Source: Yoonia sp035117555 (lineage in GTDB: Bacteria > Pseudomonadota > Alphaproteobacteria > Rhodobacterales > Rhodobacteraceae). Taken from it: a stretch of 64,000 bases of DNA. Below are positions 35,478-44,301 of this stretch, piece after piece. The notes beneath the pieces are model-generated. The model made no database searches. It was given only the letters and a program-made list of their open reading frames with translations, and was not told the DNA's origin. The number at the start of each line of letters is the position of its first letter. Position 1 is the first letter of the stretch. The stretch lies in assembly GCF_035117555.1 (NCBI RefSeq), contig NZ_JAYKPK010000004.1, forward strand, positions 1-64,000. The letters run 5' to 3'. The position numbers were made by a program, and so were the translations under genes.

Positions 35478-35556
35478 TGAACGGTCCGGGACTTGGGGCC
35501 AGTGCAGGCACAAAGCACCTTATCCGCGTCAGTGTCAAACCTTGACGGGCGTTCTG

Positions 35557-35570
35557 GCTGCAATTGCAGC
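35557..35570. promoter_or_regulatory. Palindrome GCTGCAATTGCAGC upstream of the TSUP-TIGR02186 operon
   Basis: A perfect 14-bp palindrome in the 133-base gap between punA and the TSUP start, with an adjacent GTCAA-ACC-TTGAC repeat at 35534-35546. Possible operator for the downstream leftward operon; no T-run supports a terminator. Confidence 0.3.
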
Positions 35571-35610
35571 ATTTGTGCCCGCCACTGCTGTTGCGGCGCT
35601 GAAACCGGCC

Positions 35611-36417
35611 CTAAGCCAGCCCGCGCAGATAGGCGCGCAGCACTTTTTCCAGCTTCGCGGCACCGATGGGGGCCATTGCTTTGGTATGTTCGTGGCTGAT
35701 CGCCTCGTCACTTAACCCTGCGGCCATATTGGTGATGGTCGAAATCGCGGCGGCTTTCAGGCCAAGGAACCGGGCGAGGATCACCTCTGGCACCGTCGAC
35801 ATGCCCACCGCATCGGCGCCGAGCATGGCAATGGCGCGGATTTCGGCAGGGGTTTCAAAAGACGGGCCGGAATACCAGGCATAGATGCCATCGGCCATCT
35901 CGGTCCCGGTGCTGTCGGCGGCGGCGCGCAGGCCGACGCGGATCGCGGGGTCATAGGCGTCTTTCATCGGGACGAACCGCGCGTCCGTGGCCTCCCCGAT
36001 CAGCGGGTTCAGCCCGGAAAAGTTGATGTGATCCGACAGGCACATGATCGACCCTGTGGGCATATCCGCCCGCATCGATCCGGCGGCATTGGTCGCGATC
36101 ACCGCTTGGCCACCCAAGGCGCGCAGCACCTCCAGCGGCAGGCGCATCACATCCGGGCGACCTTGTTCGTAATAATGCGCGCGGCCACCGAAAACGGCGA
36201 CACGCACGCCTTCCAGATCACCGATCACAAGGTTCGGGTTGTGGCCAGAGACCCCGGCATGGGGAAAGCCGGGCAGGTCAGTATAGGGGATCTTCACCCC
36301 ATCCACCGCATCGGCGATATGGCCTAGGCCAGAGCCGAGGATCAGACCCAGCCGCACCGGCGCATCGCCCGCCAGTGCCTTGATCTGGGTGGCGAGTGTT
36401 TCAGCGTTCTTTGACAT
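35611..36417 (-). CDS. punA: Purine nucleoside phosphorylase, trimeric type
   Basis: A 268-residue PNP: ILGSGLGHIADAV, FGGRAHYYEQG, ATNAAGSMRAD, YSGPSFETPAEIRA and STITNMAAGLSDEAISHEHT with the base-binding Asn-Asp region. It phosphorolyses inosine and guanosine. ATG 36417 is used; it lies inside the end of the upstream permease gene (17-base overlap), so the enzyme is the final product of the nucleoside uptake operon. Confidence 0.94.
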   Translation of the reverse strand: MSKNAETLATQIKALAGDAPVRLGLILGSGLGHIADAVDGVKIPYTDLPGFPHAGVSGHNPNLVIGDLEGVRVAVFGGRAHYYEQGRPDVMRLPLEVLRALGGQAVIATNAAGSMRADMPTGSIMCLSDHINFSGLNPLIGEATDARFVPMKDAYDPAIRVGLRAAADSTGTEMADGIYAWYSGPSFETPAEIRAIAMLGADAVGMSTVPEVILARFLGLKAAAISTITNMAAGLSDEAISHEHTKAMAPIGAAKLEKVLRAYLRGLA

Positions 36418-37369
36418 AGGGTTGGCCGCCTGCGCGTGGGGGGATCGCCTTGCCGACAAAACCGGCAAGGATGATCACGGTCAGAATAAAGGGAAGCACA
36501 TCCAGCAATTGCCCGTTCACGCGGAACCCGATTACATTCGTGATGATATCAGGGCGCAGCGACAGGGCTTGCAGGAAACCGAACAGCAGGCAGGCATAAA
36601 GCGCATACCATGGCCGCCATTTGGCGAAAATCAGCGCGGCAAGGGCGATGTAACCGCGTCCCGCGCTCATATCCTTGACGAAACTGGCTTGCAGGGCGGT
36701 GGCGAGATAAGCGCCCGCCAGGCCGCACAGCACGCCGCAGATCGCTACAGCGGCAAAGCGCAGGCCGATCACCGACACGCCAGCCGTATCAACGGCGGCA
36801 GGGTTTTCGCCCACAGCCCGCAGGCGCAGGCCGAAACGCGTGCTATAGAGCACCCACCATGTCAGCGGCACCATCAGCAGGGCGACATAGACAAGGATCG
36901 TATGGCCGGAAATCAATTCGTAATAGATCGGCCCGATGACTGGCACATCGCGGATGGCATCGGCAAAGGGCAGGGTAATCGGATTGAACCGCGCATCGCC
37001 TGCCAATTGCGGGGTGCGCCCGCCTTGCTGAAACCAGCTTTGCGCCATGACCACCGTCAGACCGGCGGCAAGGAAGTTAATCGCCACGCCTGAGATGAGC
37101 TGGTTGCCACGGAAGGTGATCGAGGCCAGACCATGCACCGCTGACAGCACCAGCGACGCGCCGATCCCCGCGAGCATGCCCAGCCAGACATCACCCGTCA
37201 CAGCTGCAATCGCGGCAGACATGAAGGCGGCGGCGAGCATCTTGCCTTCCAAGCCGATATCGAAAATACCGGCCCTTTCCGAAAACAGGCCCGCGAGGCA
37301 AGCCAGCAACAAAGGTGTCGCCAAACGCAAGGTGGCGTCAAGCATCTGCAAAAGCGTGGCAAAATCCAT
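36401..37369 (-). CDS. Nucleoside ABC transporter permease 2 (NupQ/RbsC-like)
   Basis: A 322-residue inner-membrane permease with about eight to nine helices. The opening MDFATLLQMLDATLRLATPLL and FDIGLEGKMLAAAFMSA match the BPD_transp_2 group specific to BMP-type nucleoside importers. It partners the permease at 37411 and the double ATPase at 38508. Confidence 0.92.
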   Translation of the reverse strand: MDFATLLQMLDATLRLATPLLLACLAGLFSERAGIFDIGLEGKMLAAAFMSAAIAAVTGDVWLGMLAGIGASLVLSAVHGLASITFRGNQLISGVAINFLAAGLTVVMAQSWFQQGGRTPQLAGDARFNPITLPFADAIRDVPVIGPIYYELISGHTILVYVALLMVPLTWWVLYSTRFGLRLRAVGENPAAVDTAGVSVIGLRFAAVAICGVLCGLAGAYLATALQASFVKDMSAGRGYIALAALIFAKWRPWYALYACLLFGFLQALSLRPDIITNVIGFRVNGQLLDVLPFILTVIILAGFVGKAIPPRAGGQPYVKER

Positions 37370-37410
37370 TTAGGCAACAGGCTCCATCAAAAAGGCGACC
37401 GGGATATCAA

Positions 37411-38505
37411 TCATTGCTTCGCGCGCCGCAGGGACAGGAACAGCCGTTCCAGCGGCATCCGCACCATATTGTCCAGCGCGCCGGTGAACAGGATCACCAA
37501 GGCCTGAATGACGATGATCAACTCACGCGGGATCGAGGTCCACAGCGCCAGTTCCGCGCCGCCTTGATACAGGAACCCGAAGAGCAAAGCCGCCAGCAAG
37601 ACCCCAAACGGATGGCTGCGCCCCATTAGTGCCACGGCGATGCCGATGAAACCCGCGCCTTCGACAGCGTTCAGGACCAGCCGTTCGGCCTCGCCCTGCA
37701 CATTGTTGATCGCCATCATCCCGGCCAGACCGCCGGAAATCAGCATGGTGATCATGATGATCTTGGTCGGGCTGATGCCCGCATATTTCGCCGCAGCCTC
37801 TGAATGGCCATAGGACCGCAGTTCATAGCCCAGCCTTGTGCGCCAGATCAGCGCCCAGATCGCAATGCACGCCGCGACACCGACGAAAAAGGTGATATTG
37901 GCCGGTGCGCCACGGAAAAACGTGGTTTCGCCGAAATTGAACATATCCTGAAACGACGGCAGATGCGTCGCGGCGGGGAAGGTCGCGGTGGCCGGTTCCA
38001 TGGAGCCGGAGACCTTCAACGGCCCGATCAGCAGGTAGTTCAGCAGGGCGGCGGCGATGAAATTGAACATGATCGTGGTGATCACGATATGGCTGCCGCG
38101 TTTGGCCTGCAGATAGGCCGGGATCGCCGCCCATGCCGCACCAAAAGCCGCAGCCATCGCACCGGCACCGAGCAGCGCCAGCGACCAATGAGGCCAAGGG
38201 ATATAAAGGCAGGCTATCGCCACGCCCAGACCGCCCAGCACCGCCTGACCTTCACCGCCGATGTTGAACAGCCGCGCGTGAAAGGCGATGGATACGGCAA
38301 GGCCCGTGAAGATGAAATTGGTCGCGTAGTACAGCGTATAGCCCCAGCCATAGGTGGACCCGAGCGCGCCTTCGACCATCAATTGCAGCGCCGCCCAAGG
38401 GTTTTCCCCGATGGCGAGGATCACCAGTGCTGACAATAATGCGGCAAGCAGAACCGAAATCAGCGGGATCAGGATCACATCAGCCCATTTTGGCATTGTC
38501 TCCAT
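37411..38505 (-). CDS. Nucleoside ABC transporter permease 1 (NupP-like)
   Basis: A 364-residue permease with roughly ten helices and the conserved FNIGGEGQAVLGGLGVAIA, the family equivalent of the second permease's IGLEGK segment. It starts two bases after the ATPase stop, and the second permease follows after 41 bases. Confidence 0.92.
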   Translation of the reverse strand: METMPKWADVILIPLISVLLAALLSALVILAIGENPWAALQLMVEGALGSTYGWGYTLYYATNFIFTGLAVSIAFHARLFNIGGEGQAVLGGLGVAIACLYIPWPHWSLALLGAGAMAAAFGAAWAAIPAYLQAKRGSHIVITTIMFNFIAAALLNYLLIGPLKVSGSMEPATATFPAATHLPSFQDMFNFGETTFFRGAPANITFFVGVAACIAIWALIWRTRLGYELRSYGHSEAAAKYAGISPTKIIMITMLISGGLAGMMAINNVQGEAERLVLNAVEGAGFIGIAVALMGRSHPFGVLLAALLFGFLYQGGAELALWTSIPRELIIVIQALVILFTGALDNMVRMPLERLFLSLRRAKQ

Positions 38506-38507
38506 GG

Positions 38508-40112
38508 TCAGACCCCCTTGCCCGCGCCGTCACCGGCATAGGCGAGGTTCTCGGCCACCGCCTGAAACAGATCGCCTTTAGGCTCGGACGTCATCCCTGC
38601 CATCAACAGCCCCAGTTCTTTTTCATCTGTCTGCTGCGGCATCCGTTCGCCCATGATTTTTCCGTCAAACATGACCGCGATCCGGTCGGACAGGGACAGG
38701 ATTTCTTCCAATTCGACCGAAACCAGCAAGATCGCCTTGCCCTGATCGCGCAGCGCCACAATCTGCTGGTGGATAAACTCGATCGCGCCGATGTCCACCC
38801 CGCGTGTCGGCTGGCCGATCAGCAAAAGGTCGGGGTTGCGTTCAATCTCACGCGCCAGAACGAGTTTTTGCTGGTTGCCGCCAGAGAAATTCTTGGCCGC
38901 CAGACGCGGATCAGGTGGGCGCACATCGAAACGGGCCATCTTTTCCTCGGTGTCTTTCAGGATCGCCTGATTGTTCATCAGGAAACGCGATTTTTGATAG
39001 CGCCGGTCGTGGTGATACCCAAAGGCAGTGTTTTCCCAGGCGTGGAAATCCATGATCAGCCCTTCGCGCTGCCGGTCTTCGGGCACATGGGCGATGCCAT
39101 TGGCGCGCCTGCTTTGCCCGTCAGACCGCGCGCCGGTCAGATCAATCTCGACCCCGTTCATCAGGACGGACCCAGTGGCGCGTTCGTAACCGCCCAACAC
39201 CTCCAGCAATTCGGATTGGCCGTTGCCTGCGACACCGGCAATGCCCAGAATCTCGCCCGCATGGATGTCGAAACTGACATCTTTGACGCGGTGTACGCCC
39301 TTGTCATCGGTCACATTGAGGTTGCGCACTTCGAGGATCTTGCGCCCGATCACCGGCGGCGTCTTATCCACGCGCAGCAGCACCTTGCGCCCGACCATCA
39401 GTTCTGCCAGTTCCTGCGGGCTGGTCTCGGATGTTTTCACCGTCGCCGTCATCTCGCCGCGCCGCATCACGCTGACAGTGTCGGTGATCTCCATGATCTC
39501 GCGCAGTTTATGGGTGATCAGGATGATGGTTTTGCCTTCGCGGCGCAGGTTTTCCAGAATGCGGAACAGGTGATCCGCCTCGGCCGGGGTCAACACGCCG
39601 GTTGGTTCGTCAAGGATCAGGATATCCGCCTGACGATACAGCGCCTTGAGGATTTCGACACGCTGCTGCATGCCGACGCCCACATCTTCGATCACCGCAT
39701 CGGGATCGACGTTGAGTTCGTATTCGCTTGCCAGCGCCGCGAGTTCCCGCCGCGCACGGGCGAGAGATGGGCGCAACAGCCCGCTATCTTCTGCCCCCAG
39801 TACGACATTTTCCAGCACGGTGAAATTTTCGACCAGTTTGAAATGCTGGAACACCATGCCGATGCCTGCGGCAATTGCCGCCTGCGAATCGGTGATATTG
39901 GTCTTTTTGCCGGCGACAAAAACCTCGCCCTTATCGGCCTTGTAGAACCCGTAAAGGATCGACATCAGCGTCGATTTTCCCGCGCCGTTTTCGCCGATGA
40001 TCCCGTGGATCGTGCCGGGCATGACGCGGATGGAGATATCCTTATTGGCCTGCACCGGGCCAAAGGCCTTGGAGATGCCTTTGAGTTCAATTGCGGGGGC
40101 TGTGGTGGTCAT
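38508..40112 (-). CDS. Nucleoside ABC transporter ATPase, two fused ABC domains
   Basis: A 534-residue protein with two nucleotide-binding domains. Domain 1 has a full Walker A (GENGAGKST) and ILILDEPTGVLTP but a degenerate signature (VGVGMQQRVEI). Domain 2 has a degenerate Walker A (GVAGNGQSE), a good signature FSGGNQQKLVLAREI, and GQPTRGVD in place of a canonical Walker B. This mosaic asymmetry is normal for the RbsA/NupO family. It powers uptake through the two permeases. Confidence 0.94.
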   Translation of the reverse strand: MTTTAPAIELKGISKAFGPVQANKDISIRVMPGTIHGIIGENGAGKSTLMSILYGFYKADKGEVFVAGKKTNITDSQAAIAAGIGMVFQHFKLVENFTVLENVVLGAEDSGLLRPSLARARRELAALASEYELNVDPDAVIEDVGVGMQQRVEILKALYRQADILILDEPTGVLTPAEADHLFRILENLRREGKTIILITHKLREIMEITDTVSVMRRGEMTATVKTSETSPQELAELMVGRKVLLRVDKTPPVIGRKILEVRNLNVTDDKGVHRVKDVSFDIHAGEILGIAGVAGNGQSELLEVLGGYERATGSVLMNGVEIDLTGARSDGQSRRANGIAHVPEDRQREGLIMDFHAWENTAFGYHHDRRYQKSRFLMNNQAILKDTEEKMARFDVRPPDPRLAAKNFSGGNQQKLVLAREIERNPDLLLIGQPTRGVDIGAIEFIHQQIVALRDQGKAILLVSVELEEILSLSDRIAVMFDGKIMGERMPQQTDEKELGLLMAGMTSEPKGDLFQAVAENLAYAGDGAGKGV

Positions 40113-40137
40113 GCGGGCACCTTATGAATGCAAAAGA

Positions 40138-40159
40138 CCGCGCGGATACATCAGCGCGG
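40138..40159 (-). terminator. Hairpin between bmpA and the ATPase gene (attenuator-like)
   Basis: Six-bp GC stem CCGCGC/GCGCGG with a ten-base loop, followed on the minus strand by TCTTTTGC. It lies in the 74-base gap after the binding-protein gene and would let bmpA be expressed above the membrane genes. Confidence 0.55.
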
Positions 40160-40186
40160 CCCCGTGTTATGGCCTGTCGGGCTGGA

Positions 40187-41182
40187 TCAGAACGTCAGCG
40201 CCGGGCAGCTTTCGTCGGATGAATAATCATGCACGACCAGATTGCCAGCAGCGATTTCGGCAGCTGCCGCATCGACCGCTTCGCGCATTTCGGCGGTGAT
40301 CAGCTCTTCGTTGAATTCATCGACTGCATAGCCGACGCCATCGTCGCCAACGCCCATGACGTTCAGACCGGTTTCCAGATCCTCGCCACCCATGAAGGCG
40401 TCATAAACCGCATTATCCACGCGTTTCAGCATCGATGTCAGGACCTGACCGGGATGCATGAAGTTCTGGTTGGCATCGACGCCGATCGACAGGATGTCGT
40501 TGTCAGCCGCTGTCTGCAACACGCCGACGCCGGTGCCACCAGCGGCAGCGAAGACAACGTCAGACCCTTGACTGATCTGCGCCATGGTCAGTTCAGACCC
40601 GCGCACCGGATCGTTCCATGCCGCAGGGGTAGTGCCGGTCATGTTGGCGATCACGGTTGCATCGGGGTTCACCGCCAAGGCACCTTGGGCAAAGCCGCAG
40701 CCGAATTTGCGGATCAGCGGGATATCCATGCCACCGACGAACGACACGGTGCCGGTTTCGGACGCCATCGCAGCGAGCATGCCGACCAGATAGGACCCTT
40801 CATGTTCGTTGAAGATCACCGAACGGATATTTGGCGCATCGACGACGCTGTCGATGATGGTAAAGCTTGTGTCCGGGTAATCAGCCGCGACCCGTTCCAG
40901 CGGTGTCGCCCAGGAAAAGCCAGCCATGACAATCGGGTTCGCGCCGGATTCGGCAAAGCGACGGATCGCCTGTTCACGCTGCGCATCGGATTGGATTTCC
41001 ACCTCGGCATAGCTGCCGCCGGTTTCGGTCGCCCAACGCTCTGCGCCATTATAGGCGCTTTCGTTGAAGGATTTGTCAAATTTGCCGCCCAGATCGAACA
41101 GGATCGCAGGATCAGCAGCAGCCGCACCTGCCGTCAGGGCCAGGGCTGCCGAAGCGCCAAGAAGTTTATGGATAAGGGTCAT
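40187..41182 (-). CDS. bmpA: BMP family ABC substrate-binding protein (nucleosides)
   Basis: A 331-residue periplasmic protein: signal peptide MTLIHKLLGASAALALTAGA cut near AAA-DPA, then FDLGGKFDKSFNESAYNGAERW and SFVGGMDIPLIRKFGCGFAQG, typical BMP/PnrA-type purine-nucleoside receptors. No lipobox, so it is probably soluble. ATG 41182 has a GGGAGA ribosome-binding site. First gene of the operon bmpA-ATPase-permease-permease-punA, which couples uptake to phosphorolysis. Confidence 0.93.
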   Translation of the reverse strand: MTLIHKLLGASAALALTAGAAAADPAILFDLGGKFDKSFNESAYNGAERWATETGGSYAEVEIQSDAQREQAIRRFAESGANPIVMAGFSWATPLERVAADYPDTSFTIIDSVVDAPNIRSVIFNEHEGSYLVGMLAAMASETGTVSFVGGMDIPLIRKFGCGFAQGALAVNPDATVIANMTGTTPAAWNDPVRGSELTMAQISQGSDVVFAAAGGTGVGVLQTAADNDILSIGVDANQNFMHPGQVLTSMLKRVDNAVYDAFMGGEDLETGLNVMGVGDDGVGYAVDEFNEELITAEMREAVDAAAAEIAAGNLVVHDYSSDESCPALTF

Positions 41183-41305
41183 TGTCGTCTCCCAAGTCGT
41201 TGTGCAAAGGCGGAATTGTCCGCGAAATGCCTTTGTTGAAAACCGAGCCGGTCGTTGCCGGACCATCGCAAGATAAGGCCTTTTCCGGGACAGAAGATCA
41301 ACAGG

Positions 41306-41319
41306 TTTTTGCGCAAAAA
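41306..41319. promoter_or_regulatory. Palindrome TTTTTGCGCAAAAA upstream of bmpA
   Basis: A perfect 14-bp palindrome with a central CG, the symmetry of LacI-family operators, about 125 bases before bmpA. A candidate operator for the nucleoside operon; no LacI gene is in the window. It could instead serve as a terminator for rimI, which ends 50 bases away on the same strand. Confidence 0.4.
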
Positions 41320-41367
41320 TAAGCAAGTGGCGAGGGATTGATCATCACAATTTGCCCTGACGCGGGG

Positions 41368-41787
41368 TTAACCGCGTGTGAGTGCCTTGCGTAGAACCAA
41401 TGCTGCGACAGGTGCTGCATCTTTGGGCAGATAATATCCCGGGCGGCGACCGACCTGCGTATAACCCGCCTGCGCGTAGAGCGCGCGGGCTGCGGCATTA
41501 TCCTCGGCGACCTCCAGAAAGACCGCAGTCGCGCCTTTGGCTTGTGCCGTCTGCTCTGCTTTTGACAGCATCCTGCGCGCCAGACCTTTGCGGCGATGCG
41601 CGGGGGCCGTGGCGATGGTCAGCACTTCGGCCTCGTCCAGTGTTACGCGAAGCAGCGCAAAGGCGCGGTCGTCGCCTGCGATGATCGTGCCGGGTTGGGT
41701 GATCAGATCGCGAAACTCTGCTGCCGTCCATGACCGGGTGGTGGAAAACGCCTGCGCATGTATGTCTGCCATCGCCTCTGGCGTCAT
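41368..41787 (-). CDS. rimI: GNAT acetyltransferase, RimI-like
   Basis: A 139-residue GNAT domain with the acetyl-CoA loop HRRKGLARRMLSKAE (Q/RxxGxA) and FLEVAEDNAAARALYAQAGY. RimI acetylates the N-terminus of ribosomal protein S18, and rimI follows tsaB in many bacteria. Its ATG overlaps the tsaB stop by four bases. Confidence 0.88.
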   Translation of the reverse strand: MTPEAMADIHAQAFSTTRSWTAAEFRDLITQPGTIIAGDDRAFALLRVTLDEAEVLTIATAPAHRRKGLARRMLSKAEQTAQAKGATAVFLEVAEDNAAARALYAQAGYTQVGRRPGYYLPKDAAPVAALVLRKALTRG

Positions 41788-42428
41788 GGCAGGATGACCG
41801 GAGCAGCATCGCGCGCGGGGGCGGCATCGGCGGTGCGAATGTAAAGCGGCGTGGGGCGGGGATTTTCCCCGCCAACCCGCTGCGCCGCAATCCGGGCGAT
41901 GGCATTGATCGGCGGTTCGGATGGCACCACAACTGTCAAACCAGTGACCGAACTGATCCGATCCGCCACAGGTCCGACGATGCGAGCATCAGCCGGAAAA
42001 CCCGGCAGATCATCCAGCGCAGAAAGCTGCGGCGCGCTCTCGCCCGCCCCGAACACCTGAACATAAACCATGTCCCTCCGCGCATCGAGGCAGGACACAA
42101 TAGCACCATCCAGCCCGAACGCCTGCGCCTCCAAGAGCGACACGCCAATCGCAGGCTTGCCCAGCCCCAGCGCCAACCCGCGCGCGGCACTGACGGAAAT
42201 GCGGATGCCGGTGAAATTGCCCGGCCCGGTGCCGACGCCGATCCCGTCGAGATCGCGCCAAGTCAGACCTTCTGCCGCCAACATCTCTTCAACCATCGGC
42301 AGCAGATGTTCGGCCTGACCCTTGGCCATGTCATCCACGCGGGTCACCACCCTATCGCCCAACAGCAAAGCGGCGGCGCAATGCGCCGCCGATGTGTCAA
42401 ATGCGATCAGTTTCGTCTCAGGCGGCAA
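41784..42428 (-). CDS. tsaB: tRNA t6A biosynthesis protein TsaB
   Basis: A 214-residue ASKHA-fold protein: LIAFDTSAAHCAAALLLGD at the start, HLLPMVEEMLAAEGLTWRDL and GIGVGTGPGNFTGIRISVSA. TsaB scaffolds TsaD for N6-threonylcarbamoylation of tRNA A37. The start codon overlaps the nfu gene end by 11 bases. Confidence 0.94.
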   Translation of the reverse strand: MPPETKLIAFDTSAAHCAAALLLGDRVVTRVDDMAKGQAEHLLPMVEEMLAAEGLTWRDLDGIGVGTGPGNFTGIRISVSAARGLALGLGKPAIGVSLLEAQAFGLDGAIVSCLDARRDMVYVQVFGAGESAPQLSALDDLPGFPADARIVGPVADRISSVTGLTVVVPSEPPINAIARIAAQRVGGENPRPTPLYIRTADAAPARDAAPVILP

Positions 42429-42981
42429 CAGGCCGCACCTCGACCACTTCGGGGATATAATGGCGCAGCAGGTTTTCGATGCCCATTTTCAGCGTCAATG
42501 TGGAGGACGGGCAACCGGCGCAAGCGCCCTGCATATGCAGATAGACGATGCCACGGTCAAAGCCGTGGAAGGTGATATCGCCACCATCCTGCGCCACGGC
42601 GGGACGAACGCGGGTGTCGAGCAATTCCTTGATCTGACCGACGATATCCGCATCTTCGCCGCTATGTTCGGCATGGCCGCTGACCGGTTTGTGGTCTTCC
42701 GCCATGACAGATTGGCCGGATTGGTAATGTTCCATGATCGCGCCCAGAATGCCGGGTTTGATGTGATCCCATTCGACGTCATCCGCCTTGGTCACTGTCA
42801 CGAAATCGATGCCAAAGAACACGCCCGACACGCCGCCGGTCGCGAAAATACGCTTGGCCAGTGGCGAATTTTCCGCCGCTTCCATGCTCGGGAAATCGGC
42901 GGTGCCAACGTCCAGCACGTTCTGGCCGGGCAGGAATTTCAGCGTCGCTGGGTTCGGGGTCGATTCGGTTTGGATAAACAT
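42418..42981 (-). CDS. NifU/Nfu-type iron-sulphur scaffold protein
   Basis: A 187-residue protein with an N-terminal Nfu_N domain (MFIQTESTPNPATLKFLPG) and a C-terminal NifU domain carrying the CxxC GACAGCPSSTLTLKMGIE, which holds a transient [4Fe-4S] cluster. It matures Fe-S enzymes such as aconitase and SdhB. First gene of nfu-tsaB-rimI. Confidence 0.94.
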   Translation of the reverse strand: MFIQTESTPNPATLKFLPGQNVLDVGTADFPSMEAAENSPLAKRIFATGGVSGVFFGIDFVTVTKADDVEWDHIKPGILGAIMEHYQSGQSVMAEDHKPVSGHAEHSGEDADIVGQIKELLDTRVRPAVAQDGGDITFHGFDRGIVYLHMQGACAGCPSSTLTLKMGIENLLRHYIPEVVEVRPVAA

Positions 42982-43058
42982 GGCGCGGACCTTTTTTGTC
43001 AGGATTTATATATGCCTATCCGGGCGCTGCCTGTCAAGGTTTTTAGAACGGTTCTAAG

Positions 43059-43520
43059 TCAGGTGATCAGTTCAAGCCGCTCTTTCGACAGATCCCCCGG
43101 CACGATGGTGATCGGCACCGGCAGACTGCCCGCCTGACGGCTGAGCTGCGTGACCAGCGGGCCGGGGCCTTTGTTATCGGTGCCAGCGCCAAGCACCAGA
43201 ATGCCGATGCTGGGGTCTTCGTTGATCTGGGCCATGATCTCGGTCAAAGGCTCGCCTTCGCGGATGATCAATTCGGGGTTCACATTCTGCTTGTCGCGCA
43301 TCCATTTCGCGAAAACCTCGAAATGCACCTCAATCCGCTCGCGGGCTTCGGCGCGCATGATCTCACCCACGCCGATCCAATGGTTAAATTCATCGGGGGG
43401 AATCACCGACAGGATCGCTACACCGCCGCCAGTATGCGCCGCGCGCATCGCAGCAAAGCGCATAGCGTTCAGGCATTCGCGGCTGTCATCCAAGATCACC
43501 AGAAACTTGCGCATCATCAT
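43059..43520 (-). CDS. Universal stress protein (UspA family)
   Basis: A 153-residue single Usp domain: RKFLVILDDSRECLNAMRFA at the start, SVIPPDEF, and near the C-terminus LVLGAGTDNKGPGPLVTQL, close to the ATP-binding G-2x-G-9x-G(S/T) motif. Three consecutive ATGs at 43520, 43517 and 43514 follow an AGGAG; which one is used is unclear. The upstream leader contains competing hairpins (43585-43654). Confidence 0.9.
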   Translation of the reverse strand: MMMRKFLVILDDSRECLNAMRFAAMRAAHTGGGVAILSVIPPDEFNHWIGVGEIMRAEARERIEVHFEVFAKWMRDKQNVNPELIIREGEPLTEIMAQINEDPSIGILVLGAGTDNKGPGPLVTQLSRQAGSLPVPITIVPGDLSKERLELIT

Positions 43521-43584
43521 CACTCTCCTGTTGCGGGTCATAGTGCAGCAAGGACAGGACGCTGGCAATGGGATCAAGCTGCGT

Positions 43585-43654
43585 GGCACCCAGCGCCGGG
43601 GAAACGCCGGGTGCCTGCAAGACCGGGGTGCCAAAAGGGGGCGGGATGGCACCC
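43585..43654 (-). promoter_or_regulatory. Structured leader upstream of the Usp gene
   Basis: Two GGCACCCAGC blocks (43585 and 43648) bracket two GGGTGCC blocks (43609 and 43626), giving either two side-by-side hairpins or one alternative pairing. The first hairpin has a 7-bp outer stem and a GCG/CGC inner stem. It begins 65 bases upstream of the start. It could be a regulatory leader or a small RNA; I recognise no known riboswitch. Confidence 0.35.
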
Positions 43655-43713
43655 AGCCGGGGCGGAGCAGAGCGAATCTATGCAGCGCAATTTAAGCCTC
43701 GCACCCGCCGGAT

Positions 43714-44208
43714 TCAATTTTGTGACGATGCTGCCGCAAGGTTAACCAAGGCCTGCACATCGAGCCGCGCGTTCACCATCTGTATTCCGCCATCGGCATT
43801 GCGCGGCCAGTCTGCCATCGGTTTATCGACGTAAAGTTCGACACCGTTCTGGTCGGGATCACGCAGATAGACGGCTTCGCTGACACCGTGATCTGCCGCA
43901 CCGTCGAGCGGAATGCCCGCCGCCAGCACCCGCGCAATCACAGCCCCCAGTGCGGCGCGATCAGGGTAAAGAAAAGCCGTATGATACAGCCCGGTATGCC
44001 CCGCAGGCGGCGGTGTCGCGCCAAGGCTTTCCCATGTGTTCAGCCCGATATGATGGTGATAATCGCCCGCCGCCAGAAAGGCAGCGCCGGTTCCATAGCG
44101 CTGGGTGACGTGGAACCCCAGCACATGGGCGTAAAACGCAATGGCACGGTCAAGATCAGCGACACGCAGATGCACGTGGCCGATGCGGGTGGCAGCAGGA
44201 GCGGGCAT
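43714..44208 (-). CDS. VOC/glyoxalase superfamily protein
   Basis: A 164-residue protein with two beta-alpha-beta modules: IGHVHLRVADLDRAIAFYAH, then GLYHTAFLYPDRAALGAVI and DQNGVELYVDKP. The metal ligands His, His and Glu are at the expected places for a CatE-like dioxygenase or related enzyme. Substrate unknown. Stand-alone gene. Confidence 0.85.
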   Translation of the reverse strand: MPAPAATRIGHVHLRVADLDRAIAFYAHVLGFHVTQRYGTGAAFLAAGDYHHHIGLNTWESLGATPPPAGHTGLYHTAFLYPDRAALGAVIARVLAAGIPLDGAADHGVSEAVYLRDPDQNGVELYVDKPMADWPRNADGGIQMVNARLDVQALVNLAAASSQN

Positions 44209-44301
44209 GATGATATTCCTTTCAGCATTGCTGCTAAGGTAACATCAATCGCCTTTGCCGCTATCCGCCATTGTCACGCATGGCTTGTGCGGCTTTGCAG
44301 A

